A stretch of 64,000 nucleotides of DNA from Lunularia cruciata (Eukaryota; Streptophyta; Marchantiopsida; Lunulariales; Lunulariaceae): positions 70,928,001 to 70,992,000 of the forward strand of contig OX419757.1 in the NCBI GenBank assembly GCA_948567375.1, read 5' to 3'. The notes beneath the pieces are model-generated. The model was not told where the DNA came from and did no database searches. It saw only the letters and a list, made by a program, of their open reading frames with translations. Numbering within the stretch: the stretch's first letter is position 1; each line of letters opens with the position of its first letter. This document shows positions 18,738 through 27,949 of this stretch, piece after piece. The position numbers were made by a program, and so were the translations under genes.

Positions 18738-20642
18738 CTATAACACCGCAGCTAGTCCGGTGCTGATCCCACCAAACAACTCTAATAGACATATCCCCTC
18801 TACTGGATACTGCCAAGCAATGAGTGTGGTATCCAGAGGTGTCAAAGCAATCGCCTCTGGAGGCTCATCCTCACACTCATCCCCTGATGGTATGAAGGCT
18901 CCACTCCAAGCCTGCTGCACCAACTGATCTGCATGCTGCTGCAATGCCTCCTCTGAACTCCACAATGGAACATCCAAGGTGGATGGAACAATCCCACTCG
19001 TACTCCATAGCCGAGTGATCTCCTCTGGTACTGGAGTATCCTCTGCATGGGCGTTCCCCTCCAACAAGTCACCAGGCCAAGTAACTGCACCGCTGAAAGC
19101 CAAAACTGATGCTGCCATGGTCTCGGACTGTAGTGAGCCAAGACTGCCACTACTAAAGCGTACTGGTAGGCGACATACCCGTCCCTCACCAGACTGCCAA
19201 CCAGGTCTATAAGAGGCTGTCTCCTCCCAATAGTCAATACTGAAACCCATAGGGTATAACACTGCTCCCCCAACTAGCACATCATATGACTCAGCTATCG
19301 TCGCAATACCTTGAGCTCTCACCACTGAGCTATCAGTCGGATGACCAGGCTGAACCTGGACAACAAGCTCCCCACGTGTGATGTATTGTGTCGAACCACC
19401 ACCTAGAGATGTCTGGATCTGAAATGGACACCTCTCCACATCGGTCTTCCGTAACTCTAGACCAACAACTGCAGCCTTCCCCAACATAAGGGGCTGCGCA
19501 CCAGAGTCTAACAAGACTCTCTGTGGTGTATAGACCTTCCCTGAAGGTCCCACCAAATGAAAGATCCCCCTCTGGTTATCCAATAGGACAACACCAAGTG
19601 TAAACCGCGCTCTCTCAAAGGCCGGTCTAGCTGGCAACTCCTCCAGTCTAGCCGTTGCTGCCTGCCATAAACCACTGGTTGCTGAATGGATCCCATGCTC
19701 CTCAACCAAGTCAGCTCCACTACCAACCACCTCTGCTCTAGTAGTAGGAACTACACCATCCCTACTCTCACACAACGTGGCGGCCAACCGGAACACTGGG
19801 GCTGGGTCAACTCCCAATGTAAACATGTCACTGGCTGAAAATAAAGGATGCCGCATAATCAGCTGAGCCGCCCCCAACATCATGCTAGACTCAGTCTGTG
19901 TAGTAGCAGGTGGCTGACTAGCAGGTACTCCATCACCACCTACCACACCTGCACTAGGACGTCTAGGAACCATGGATGTTGTCTGCAATGTCTCAGATAG
20001 CGTGAAAGACTGGGGAAGTCTGACCTGTCTCCCAACCTCTCCTCTCTGTGGGTCCAACTCCACTGATGCTCCTCTAGGCTCTGGAGCATGTACTGCACTC
20101 CTAGTCACTGCTGCAGATGCATCCACCTGTGCTGCTCCGCACATGAAGTCCAAAGCATCTCTATCACCAGCATATGAGGTGGAAGCCTCAGCACCCGAAT
20201 CTGATCTCCTCTGAGCAATAGCCATACTAGCCAATCTCTGCTCCAACTGCTCAATCCGAGTAGCCATAGCTGTGTCAGAAGTAAGGGCAGGTACTGCACC
20301 CCTACTAGGTGTAGATCCTCTACCACCACCTCTACCACCTCGTCCTCCATGAACTGGAGCTCCTCTACTACCTGTCATAGCAGCCCTACCACTCCGTAAC
20401 TCCGGGTGTAGGTCAAAACACCGGTCACTAGTATGACCAAATCTATGGCAGTGCTCACACTGCCTCTGTGCTGGCTGTGATGCACCAGAGGTATCAGGTC
20501 CGCTGCCCTGAGTACACTCTCTCCTATGGTGAGGTCCACCACAAGTCCAACAAGCAACACCACCACTCACTGGCTGCTGCTGACCCGAAAATGAGGGTAA
20601 GGGTCTAACTCCACTAGGCCCTCCACTCGCTCCATAGGATCT
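18738..20642 (-). CDS. Gag C-terminus, zinc knuckles, aspartic protease and methyltransferase motif I
   Basis: Long open frame (610 codons from 20570; the frame is open from the TAG at 20646-20648). Two CCHC knuckles, CWTCGGPHHRREC and CEHCHRFGHTSDRC, are followed by a Gly/Arg-rich stretch and a coiled segment near IEQLEQRL. After a long Ser/Thr/Pro linker the protease appears (RVLLDSGAQPLML, then ESYDVLVGGAVLYPMGFSIDYW). The last 20 codons (GICLLELFGGISTGLAAVL) are the S-adenosylmethionine-binding motif I of the methyltransferase. The protease and the methyltransferase are thus one polyprotein. Confidence 0.9.
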   Translation of the reverse strand, partial: RSYGASGGPSGVRPLPSFSGQQQPVSGGVACWTCGGPHHRRECTQGSGPDTSGASQPAQRQCEHCHRFGHTSDRCFDLHPELRSGRAAMTGSRGAPVHGGRGGRGGGRGSTPSRGAVPALTSDTAMATRIEQLEQRLASMAIAQRRSDSGAEASTSYAGDRDALDFMCGAAQVDASAAVTRSAVHAPEPRGASVELDPQRGEVGRQVRLPQSFTLSETLQTTSMVPRRPSAGVVGGDGVPASQPPATTQTESSMMLGAAQLIMRHPLFSASDMFTLGVDPAPVFRLAATLCESRDGVVPTTRAEVVGSGADLVEEHGIHSATSGLWQAATARLEELPARPAFERARFTLGVVLLDNQRGIFHLVGPSGKVYTPQRVLLDSGAQPLMLGKAAVVGLELRKTDVERCPFQIQTSLGGGSTQYITRGELVVQVQPGHPTDSSVVRAQGIATIAESYDVLVGGAVLYPMGFSIDYWEETASYRPGWQSGEGRVCRLPVRFSSGSLGSLQSETMAASVLAFSGAVTWPGDLLEGNAHAEDTPVPEEITRLWSTSGIVPSTLDVPLWSSEEALQQHADQLVQQAWSGAFIPSGDECEDEPPEAIALTPLDTTLIAWQYPVEGICLLELFGGISTGLAAVL

Positions 20643-20660
20643 GGGCTATCCACCCTGTCC

Positions 20661-21731
20661 TCAAAAACCAACTGGGCGTGGTGCACTCTGCTGCACTCTA
20701 GAAGAAGTCACAACCGTGGATGAGGTCTCTCTACCAAATCCAGCTGTCACCACTCTCTCCTCCACCATGTTGAGCTCAATACGCTCAGCCAAACCAAAGA
20801 CTACTGCCAAAGTGGGCGAAGTAGCCTGCAACAACGTAGCATCACGAACTCTACGTCGCAACTCCTTGTCCAGTATCCCATACCAAAACTGGACTGCCTG
20901 GGCCTTAGTAACTCCCTGAGTGAAACTGATCAGCCGCCTCATGCGAGTGTATGCCTCGCGTAGGCTCTCTCCAGCCTTCCGCTGGAACTCCTACAAGCTC
21001 CTCAGCTTGTCAGTCTGCACTCCCTGGTAGTTCTGCCTCAAACATAGGAAGAACTCCACCATGAGGTTAAACCCCGGTACCACACCACCTCCTGCAGCGG
21101 TACCTCCACTCGTAGTAGCACTATCTCCAGCTAGTGCACCTCCACTAGCTCCACCAACACTACTCGAGCTAGAACTCGTAGGTACAACCGACCTACTCCT
21201 GGCCACCGAACCTGAAGTGATGGAGACATAGTGTGGAGACCAATACTGTCTCCATAACTCAATCTCCTCCAAATGAGCTCTCTTGAACTCATGGTAGTCG
21301 TCCATCGGTGGACCCTCCAAGTGCTGAAACAACCCCTTCCATGCCATGAAGGGTGTGAACAAAGTCGGGTTCCGCATCTACTGCAGATCACACCAACTAT
21401 CGAACTCCTGGATGAAATCATCCAACTCAATAGTACCCACTGTACCAGAGTAACGCCTAGGGCCTTTGGAGGCCCCATAAATCTCATCCATGTCCCACAA
21501 CAACAGTGCGGACACACCAAGTGCACTCTCAACTGAATCAGCTCCTGTGTCAAACTCCAACTCAGAGTCAATCTCCTCCCTCACTGGGACCTGAGATACA
21601 GGCTGATACCGAGCACCACTCCAAGTAAACCCACTGCGTACTGCAAGGCTAAATCCTCTGGAATCTCCAAAGAACTCCGTCGTGACCACGTAACTGCAAC
21701 AGCAAACCCGAACCACCAACTGCAACCGCAA
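20661..21731 (-). CDS. Gag of the methyltransferase element, interrupted
   Basis: One continuous frame broken by TAG at 21378-21380 and 20991-20993 and ending at TGA 20661-20663; the frame then continues into the zinc knuckles. Blocks resembling gag capsid: IELDDFIQEFDSWCDL, MAWKGLFQHLEGPPMDDY, LRQNYQGVQTDKLRSL, FQRKAGESLREAYTRMRRL, FWYGILDKELRRRV. A Ser/Gly-rich insert lies near 21190-21070. The true start is not resolved: the first codons I can trace (from about 21731) use no ATG. Confidence 0.75.
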
Positions 21732-22074
21732 GTCGCAACTGCAAGTGCCCCACCAAGTGCCAACACCAACTAGACACCACCCACTAATGTAACTCTAACC
21801 GAGATAACTACACTAGGGGAAGGGCAACCTATAACCTGCCATCATAACACGCACTCTCACGGTCTGCAGGTCATCACTTCCTGCCTCACCGGAGAGAAAC
21901 AAAGGTAGTCTGACTGGTCATCACTCCAGCCTCACCACCGAGAGCACACCAGAGCACCAACGCTCAAAAGTCAAGGCACCTCACACAAACGTGGTGCACA
22001 AACAGGATGTAGAGAATGGAGGGGATCCAATCACAAGAAATCTAAACGAAAACCCTCCATCTCATAACACAACA

Positions 22075-22094
22075 CGGGACTGACTCTGCCACCA
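22075..22094 (-). other. Possible primer-binding site of the methyltransferase element
   Basis: The minus strand reads TGGTGGCAGAGTCAG, similar to the initiator-Met site TGGTATCAGAGCCAG but with several changes. If it is the real PBS, it lies 940 bp downstream of the recognisable LTR core. Confidence 0.4.
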
Positions 22095-22227
22095 TTTGGC
22101 ATTTGACATAAGAGTAGTTTGTATCTAAGTCCTAAGCTACCAGGATCACCAAGAATAGGATCAAACTGCCTCTCCTAGCCAAAGCTACATGTGTATAGAT
22201 AACAGTGGCACAGTCACTATGACAACA

Positions 22228-22300
22228 AGTGAGGGTGGACCAGTTGGCTAGGGCACCAGTCTAGGAACAAGAGATCTAGGGGTCAAACCCTGTTGTGCAC
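22228..22300 (+). other. tRNA-like segment (possible SINE head or tRNA relic)
   Basis: On the plus strand, antisense to the element, TGGACCAGTTGG (22236-22247) resembles an A box. GGGTCAAACCC (22280-22290) resembles a B box (GGTTCGAATCC), 33 bases further on. The stretch between reads like a D arm plus anticodon arm. No clean cloverleaf can be drawn, so it is at best a decayed tRNA-derived sequence. It is repeated in the mirror copy at 43082-43154. Confidence 0.4.
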
Positions 22301-22604
22301 AATCTAGCAAGAAAGGCAGATTTTGCCAACCAATGACCAAGATCTACACTAAACTAGCTAGCCTCACGCCAGCAAGCTGGCTTGCTGGCCCTTCTGGCCC
22401 TTCTAGGCCTTCGTAGCCTCTCATAGCCCACAGCCCTATGCCTCGAAACGCCGAAATTCAGCCAAATGAGGCCTTTCTTGTTGCCACTTCGAACCTCCTC
22501 CAAAATTGGTGAAACTTCTCCAAATTTGCGAAACTCCTCCAAACTAGCGAAACTTCTCCAAATCTGGCCAAACAGCGAAACTCCTCCAATTCTGGCCCAA
22601 AATC

Positions 22605-22635
22605 TGACGTAAATCTGACGTAAAATCTGACGTAA
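22605..22635. promoter_or_regulatory. Three phased TGACGTAA sites in the element leader
   Basis: TGACGTAA at 22605-22612, 22616-22623 and 22628-22635, spaced 11 and 12 bp, close to one helical turn. The core TGACGT is the binding site of plant bZIP (TGA/as-1 type) factors. It lies downstream of the LTR core in the sense direction of the element. Confidence 0.6.
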
Positions 22636-23034
22636 ACCCTAAAGATGGATGTCCGCCAAATCCCCCGCTAACTTTCCACTCGAGCCAAATTGACAAAACG
22701 GGTTTTTCCAAATCACAATTTCATGAGAAGAGCTTTCCAACTCCACCTTCAATTTCACTTTCTGAGCCCAACTCGCAGCAAATTGGTCCTGCCTTCACCT
22801 CCTGAGCTCAAAATCACAACACTGCTCAAAAATTGCTCCTTCTTTGCTCAAAATTTGGCCAGCGCTTCCGCACACCGTCCGCCTAACTGCCAAATTTGCA
22901 TCAACTACACGAGCTTCTGCACACTAGGGAAACACAGAACCTGAATCGAGCTACCACGATCCACCGAGCTTGGAGATACCACCAACACTCAACGTTCCTG
23001 CACCCGATTTCCCCCTGACTTCACTTCTCTGATG

Positions 23035-23483
23035 TAATCAGATTGCTTAACATTCTCAACTCAACTCAACTCAGATCAGTACTTGATCTGTCACTCTATA
23101 AATTGCCAACAACTGGGCACTGATTACAGTCAAGCCACACCCACTCAAGCATAGAGAATCCAGGTGACGCTCGCCGGCCTCTGTCCACCATAGCCAGGAA
23201 CTCGAAGGCTCAACATCAGAGAAGTGAGCTCTCTGGAGCTCACTTCGAAACTATACCCCCTGGACTTGAGCTAGCCCTGAAACCCTAACGGTCCCGCTGA
23301 CGGCACACTCGACGGTGCAAACGGTGCAAAGTGACGGTGGGCCCCACCGTGAAGTCAGTACCCCGAACACGAAATCTAACCGTCGGAAAGTAGTCCCTGA
23401 GAAACAGCTAGAATAACTCTAACTACCATCACTGGAACTCCAGTGTGCGAGCATCTAGATGCGGAACTACAAATGGCGTGACA
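23035..23483 (-). repeat. 5' LTR core of the methyltransferase element
   Basis: 449 bp matching 13674-14122, with the same 11-bp hairpin at 23221-23246. The 106-bp terminal part found on the 3' LTR is missing here, and other sequence follows directly. Confidence 0.85.
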
Positions 23484-23668
23484 TTGCATGCCATCACATT
23501 CAAGAAGGAAGTCAACAACATATGGAGTACAAGGTCCTTTGGAAAGGGTATCTCTTTCATGATGCCACATGGGAACCTCTTTCTCACATCCAGAATGCAT
23601 AGACAACCATCCAAGAGTTTCAAGCTTCAATGCCAATGAGGACGTCACCAACCAACGGTGGAGGAATA
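23484..23668 (+). pseudogene. A1 chromodomain, 3' part, and polypurine tract
   Basis: After the right TTGC copy (23484-23487) the family-A chromodomain resumes. It is homologous to 53230-53411, where KYKVLWKGYPLHDATWEPL marks the domain. It ends with GGTGGAGGAATA, the polypurine tract, before the LTR. Chromodomains of this group bind methylated H3 (family knowledge). Confidence 0.8.
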
Positions 23669-24078
23669 TGGAACAATATGGAGTTCAATGATGTAGTTAG
23701 TGAGGCTAACAAAGTAGAGAATAAGCCAAATTAGCCTAGAATATTCTAGAAGCATCTAGGAAGCTTCTTGGGAAGCTTCTTGACTAGCTTAACTTGCACC
23801 CCAAGCAAGTAGCTTCTAAAAGCTTCTAACTAGCTTAGCTTGCATGCCAAGTAGGCGGCTTCTAAAAAAACTTATTGAGAAGCTTCCTAGTTAACTTGGC
23901 TTGCACTCTAAGAAAGTGGCTCAAGCAAGCTTCTTGAGAAGCTTCTCAAGGGCCTTATATACTACTTATAAATACTAAAGCTGAAGCTCATGCTAGGCTT
24001 TCGGAATTTTCCCGCATTCAAGTGTCTCAATGTGAGTTTCCATTCTCCTATTTCTCTCCTTGGTCTTGATCTTTTACA
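23669..24078 (+). repeat. A1 3' LTR
   Basis: TG...CA, 410 bp, with the heat-shock element GAATATTCTAGAA at 23739-23751. A mirror copy lies at 41304-41713. Confidence 0.85.
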
Positions 24079-26118
24079 AAAAGCCCTAATATTATATGGC
24101 CACTATCAAGTAGTCTATGAGCAACAACCAAAATAACTATGATTTCTAACACTACCACTCCATCGTCTGAGCAAACTAGCTTTGGCACTACAAATATCAT
24201 GATAACCTTTACTAACTACTACTTCCTTATGATTATATAGTATCATCACCACTTGCCTCTCCAATATATATATGTATACCACTTCATCATTGGCCCATAC
24301 AATCTTTTCTATCTTTTCCTTAGGCAAGAGTTCATGTAGCATAATATATGGGTAGATTTAAATCTAGAGGCTATATCTCTTGACACTCTCTATCCACACT
24401 AGTCCTTTCTATTCAATTCTCATATGATCTTAATTCATGGTTACATTCTCTTGCACTATTCAAGCTTTCTTCCTTGGCTTACATGGACCACAAATATATA
24501 TCAACATACTAACAACTTTATGCTACCTAGTAGACTCCATGCTTTATGTACTACTTTAAGCTACTAAGAGCTTCTTCTTTTTAATATATAAGAGAAGAGA
24601 TTTTTCTTCTTTAAAATTTATTAGTAATCTTTCTTCAATAGACCTTACTCTTTCTAGTACATGAAGGCCTATCAAATACCAAGAGACTACTTCTAAGATT
24701 CATAGGTTATGGAGAATGGCTTGGTCATCCTTACCAAATAGGTTATCCTTAAGCATAACATAAATGCCTAATCAGTTGCAAATAGGATTTGTGAGTCTCC
24801 TCATCCTATGTCCTACTTCCAAAGTATAATTATCCCCATCATTCCTTGATGTTAGACCAAGTAGGAGGCTAAAGATGTGCAACTCAAGCACTATCACACT
24901 CTAAACCAGGCCTCTTTTCTCTTGATTACTTTATAGAGTCTTCATCCATTTGCCACTTATGACCTTTCTCTCCTCTCTAAATTTCACCTAGATGAGAAGG
25001 TACAACTTTCAATGTCTCTCTTTGCTCATGCATTACTTAATTGTCCACATTTCTCTATGAGTGTACCATTGAATTTATTTTTTGAGTATCACCATGGATT
25101 TTTTCACTAGATTCTGATTTTCTCCTCTTGTTTGCTTTTTGTCAGGCATTGTATTTGATTTAGTGCCACTTGGAGCTATATGCTTGTTTGGGATTTTTTT
25201 TCATCTAAAAGATACTTCTAAGATTTGCCCCATGCATGTTCTAATGTTTGTCTCACACATTATAAATTTATTATTTTGATATTTTTTCTATCATTTTTGT
25301 CTTTATATCAAATTTTTATGACTACTCTTGGAGGATGTAAGATGGTTATTGCTAGCATTAGAGTATCCTTGGACCTCCAACTTGATTGAGTGGCTATTCA
25401 AGTACATGCTTCAAATTCACTTAAGATCATCTCGTAGTTACCTTTATTTTGGGCGCTTGATTTATTAGGTGTCAGGTCCTTTCCTTATCCTAATTTTGCA
25501 TCTTTTGGCATAGAGTCATCTCTAGTATAACAATAATAATATTTCTCATAATTTTCTTTTGAGAAAGACATCTATTAGGAATATGCTTTTTGTAGTCCTT
25601 TGTTTGCCATATCCTGCTTCATTGCTTTGAGATAGATCCTACTTGGTTTCCATCATGCTAGTCCCTTACCTATCAAATGAAACCCAAATATTTTGCTTTC
25701 TAGAGGATGTAATCAAGGCTTTGTCCGCTTTTACAATTGGCATAATAACCTTAATGCCACAAGTCTACACTTAGGAATGTCAAGCTTGGAATCTACAAGC
25801 TTTACTCACCGCCTCAAATTCCATGCCTTTATTTCCAATAAGGTTTTGAGGATTTCATGCTCTCTTTTAAGAGGAGATTATATATATCTTCCATCTCTAA
25901 CACTTTGATCTAGGTTACAATTCATAATCATTTATGCGCTTGATTTTGGAATACAAGTGGATGTTTTGTCTCTGAGCTTTTTATATGCCATGTATTTGCC
26001 TACTCATAGAGGTATTATTACCTCATCTAGGTATATTTGATAGTACCATACATCATATTTTCCCTCCTTTGTTAAGACTAAATATATTTCCACAACTCTT
26101 AAATAAGTGTATAGGTTC

Positions 26119-26233
26119 AAAAATTATTTCAGACCACATCCTCCCATGACTATATAGAGAGCTATGTATAACCTATACACTTATGTATAGCTCTCTATAT
26201 AGTCTTGAGAGGATGTGGTCGGAAATAATTTTT
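26119..26233. repeat. Fold-back hairpin, 47-bp arms
   Basis: Arms 26119-26165 and 26187-26233 are inverted repeats matching at 44 of 47 positions, with a 21-base loop. Size and near-perfect pairing fit a small-RNA precursor or a miniature fold-back transposon. No TSD is obvious. Confidence 0.85.
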
Positions 26234-26879
26234 AGTATGTGAGACCATATTGCACTATCATCTTTTCTAGAGCGTAGCCTTGGTGGTCCTCTTATTAGCA
26301 AATAAGTTCTTATAATGTGGTTGTCTATTCTTTTTGGCATTTATCCCAATAGAATTAAGTATATATGGTTTCCTATCATATCTTTGCTCAATGATCTATT
26401 ACCTGTCTTTGCTTATATTACACCTTTTTTATTTGCAGATTTCTTATCTTATGATTTTAGGAAGGTTTCCGTGGTGGTTAGACTTGCTTGGACCACCACC
26501 ATAACAAGAGAAAATAAATATAATGACTTTCATAAAAAAGACAATGTACATTACTTGATGTTATGGTAGTTAACTTAGTAGAATCTTTGGTACAAGCAAC
26601 CATTCAAACCAAGCGCAACCATGACTATAGCCACTAAAGACAAGGAGCACTATTATTCACATTGGTTACACTTTGATACCTCTACAACCTTAGCCTTGGA
26701 GATTTTAGTGCATCTTCACCATCATTCTAATCTTCTAGTCTTCTTTGATAGACAGCAGGAAAATCTTTGCAATAATGAGATGCTTATGAATATTTACCTC
26801 CCATGTTGACCTCATATTTAAATAGAAAGTCTTAGTCACCTTACACTACTCTTCTTCAAACCTTGATTCCGACATTTCT

Positions 26880-27420
26880 ATTCAATTCCTATGTACCACA
26901 TGTTTCAGCCTCTCCTCTTGGGTGCACCAAGGGCTTATGATTCTTTTAGGAGTTCCACACTCGGGACCTCGACTACTAAGTCAAAGTTGGGCTAAGTTCA
27001 CCAGCTTTCCCCTTGAGTTAGCAGAACTTGAACTCCGCACTTCCTTCCACTGGAGGTGTAACCAAAAATGTGGACTCGCTCATGCACTATCTTCCTGGAT
27101 CAGAGCTCGAGATGTACTCCATGAATACAGCCATGCATTGGATCGTAATGTAACCAAGCTTCTCCCACACGGTAAGTGACTCTCGTTGCGTCCACCTGTG
27201 TGGGGATCTTGTGCCAGCAGTTGGGTCCTCACAAGTGGCCTCACACACCCTCTACATTCGCATCATCCAGTGCCCTGGTGTATGTTGGTACCAAAGGTTG
27301 GTACTGCCAAGAACAGCGACGGCAACACACAACCAGCTTGCGAACATCGTACAAAACGTTCTTCAGTGCCAATTGCCCCGAATTGTAGCTTCTGCACCCA
27401 GATGATTGAAGACGGAGAAA
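26880..27420. other. GC-richer island of unknown nature
   Basis: About 540 bp of balanced composition inside very AT-rich DNA. Overlapping short ORFs exist in three plus frames (26922-27179, 27176-27388, 27186-27479). ACGGTAAGTG near 27170 would fit a 5' splice site. I recognise no protein motif. It may be an exon relic or a transposon fragment. Confidence 0.35.
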
Positions 27421-27949
27421 TAAAAATTACTAAATTGTCTGCAAAGAGAATATATTTTATGTTATTCCAAATTTTTTAGTAAATTTCATACTAAATATAG
27501 GAAATTGAGTAATTTGAGATTAATACAATTTATTTAAGACTGTCATTTAAATACATCAAGTTTAAACTAATGATGATCATTAATGTTTGACTGGATGTCT
27601 TATGAGATAAGAAAGTTGATTATAATTACATATAGACGGAGTACCATAACTGAGATTCTTCTTCAAACTTGACAAAAGGTTTGACTTTGATAAATTAACA
27701 AGATGAAAATTCAAAACACTTGAGAATGGAACAAAATATAAGAAGTAGGATCTTTTATTTTTAATCAACAATGACTACCAAAAATTTCCACTCAATCAAA
27801 TCTCATCTTAAGTATTCCCCTTCAAGGACTTCACCATAATATAAAATTTAATCAAAATATTTACTATATTAAAGAAATCCAGTTTAGAAATATTAAATGT
27901 TAGTCATTGTTATAATACAAAGGTCTATATGATTCAATAATATAAGAAT

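Larger units (their letters stand above)
13568..23483 (-). mobile_element. Ty3/gypsy element encoding a DNA methyltransferase and a PHD finger
   Basis: A full-length minus-strand element of about 9.9 kb with ends TG...CA and TSD TTGC, inserted in A1's chromodomain. Reading 5' to 3' on the minus strand: LTR (23483-23035), leader with PBS-like site, gag, two zinc knuckles, aspartic protease, C5 cytosine methyltransferase, RT, RNase H, integrase, PHD finger, LTR (14122-13568). Gag to methyltransferase share one frame; RT to PHD are in the -1 frame. The coding part is clearly richer in GC than the surrounding DNA. Ten internal stops (seven TAG, three TGA) suggest this copy is dead, although no domain is deleted. 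Confidence 0.95.
3612..24078 (+). mobile_element. Family A chromovirus copy A1 (Ty3/gypsy), hosting two nested insertions
   Basis: The order is 5' LTR 3612-4009, PBS, leader ORF, gag, protease, RT, [A2 insertion 6916-11692], RNase H, integrase, 5' half of the chromodomain, [methyltransferase element 13568-23483], rest of the chromodomain 23488-23668, 3' LTR 23669-24078. The two LTRs share subfamily features, for example a single AAAAGCTTCTAACTAGC block. I could not find a clean target-site duplication for A1 itself (cttct on the left, aaaag on the right). It is the oldest layer of the nest and carries stops in every domain. The chromodomain places it among chromoviruses. Confidence 0.85.
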
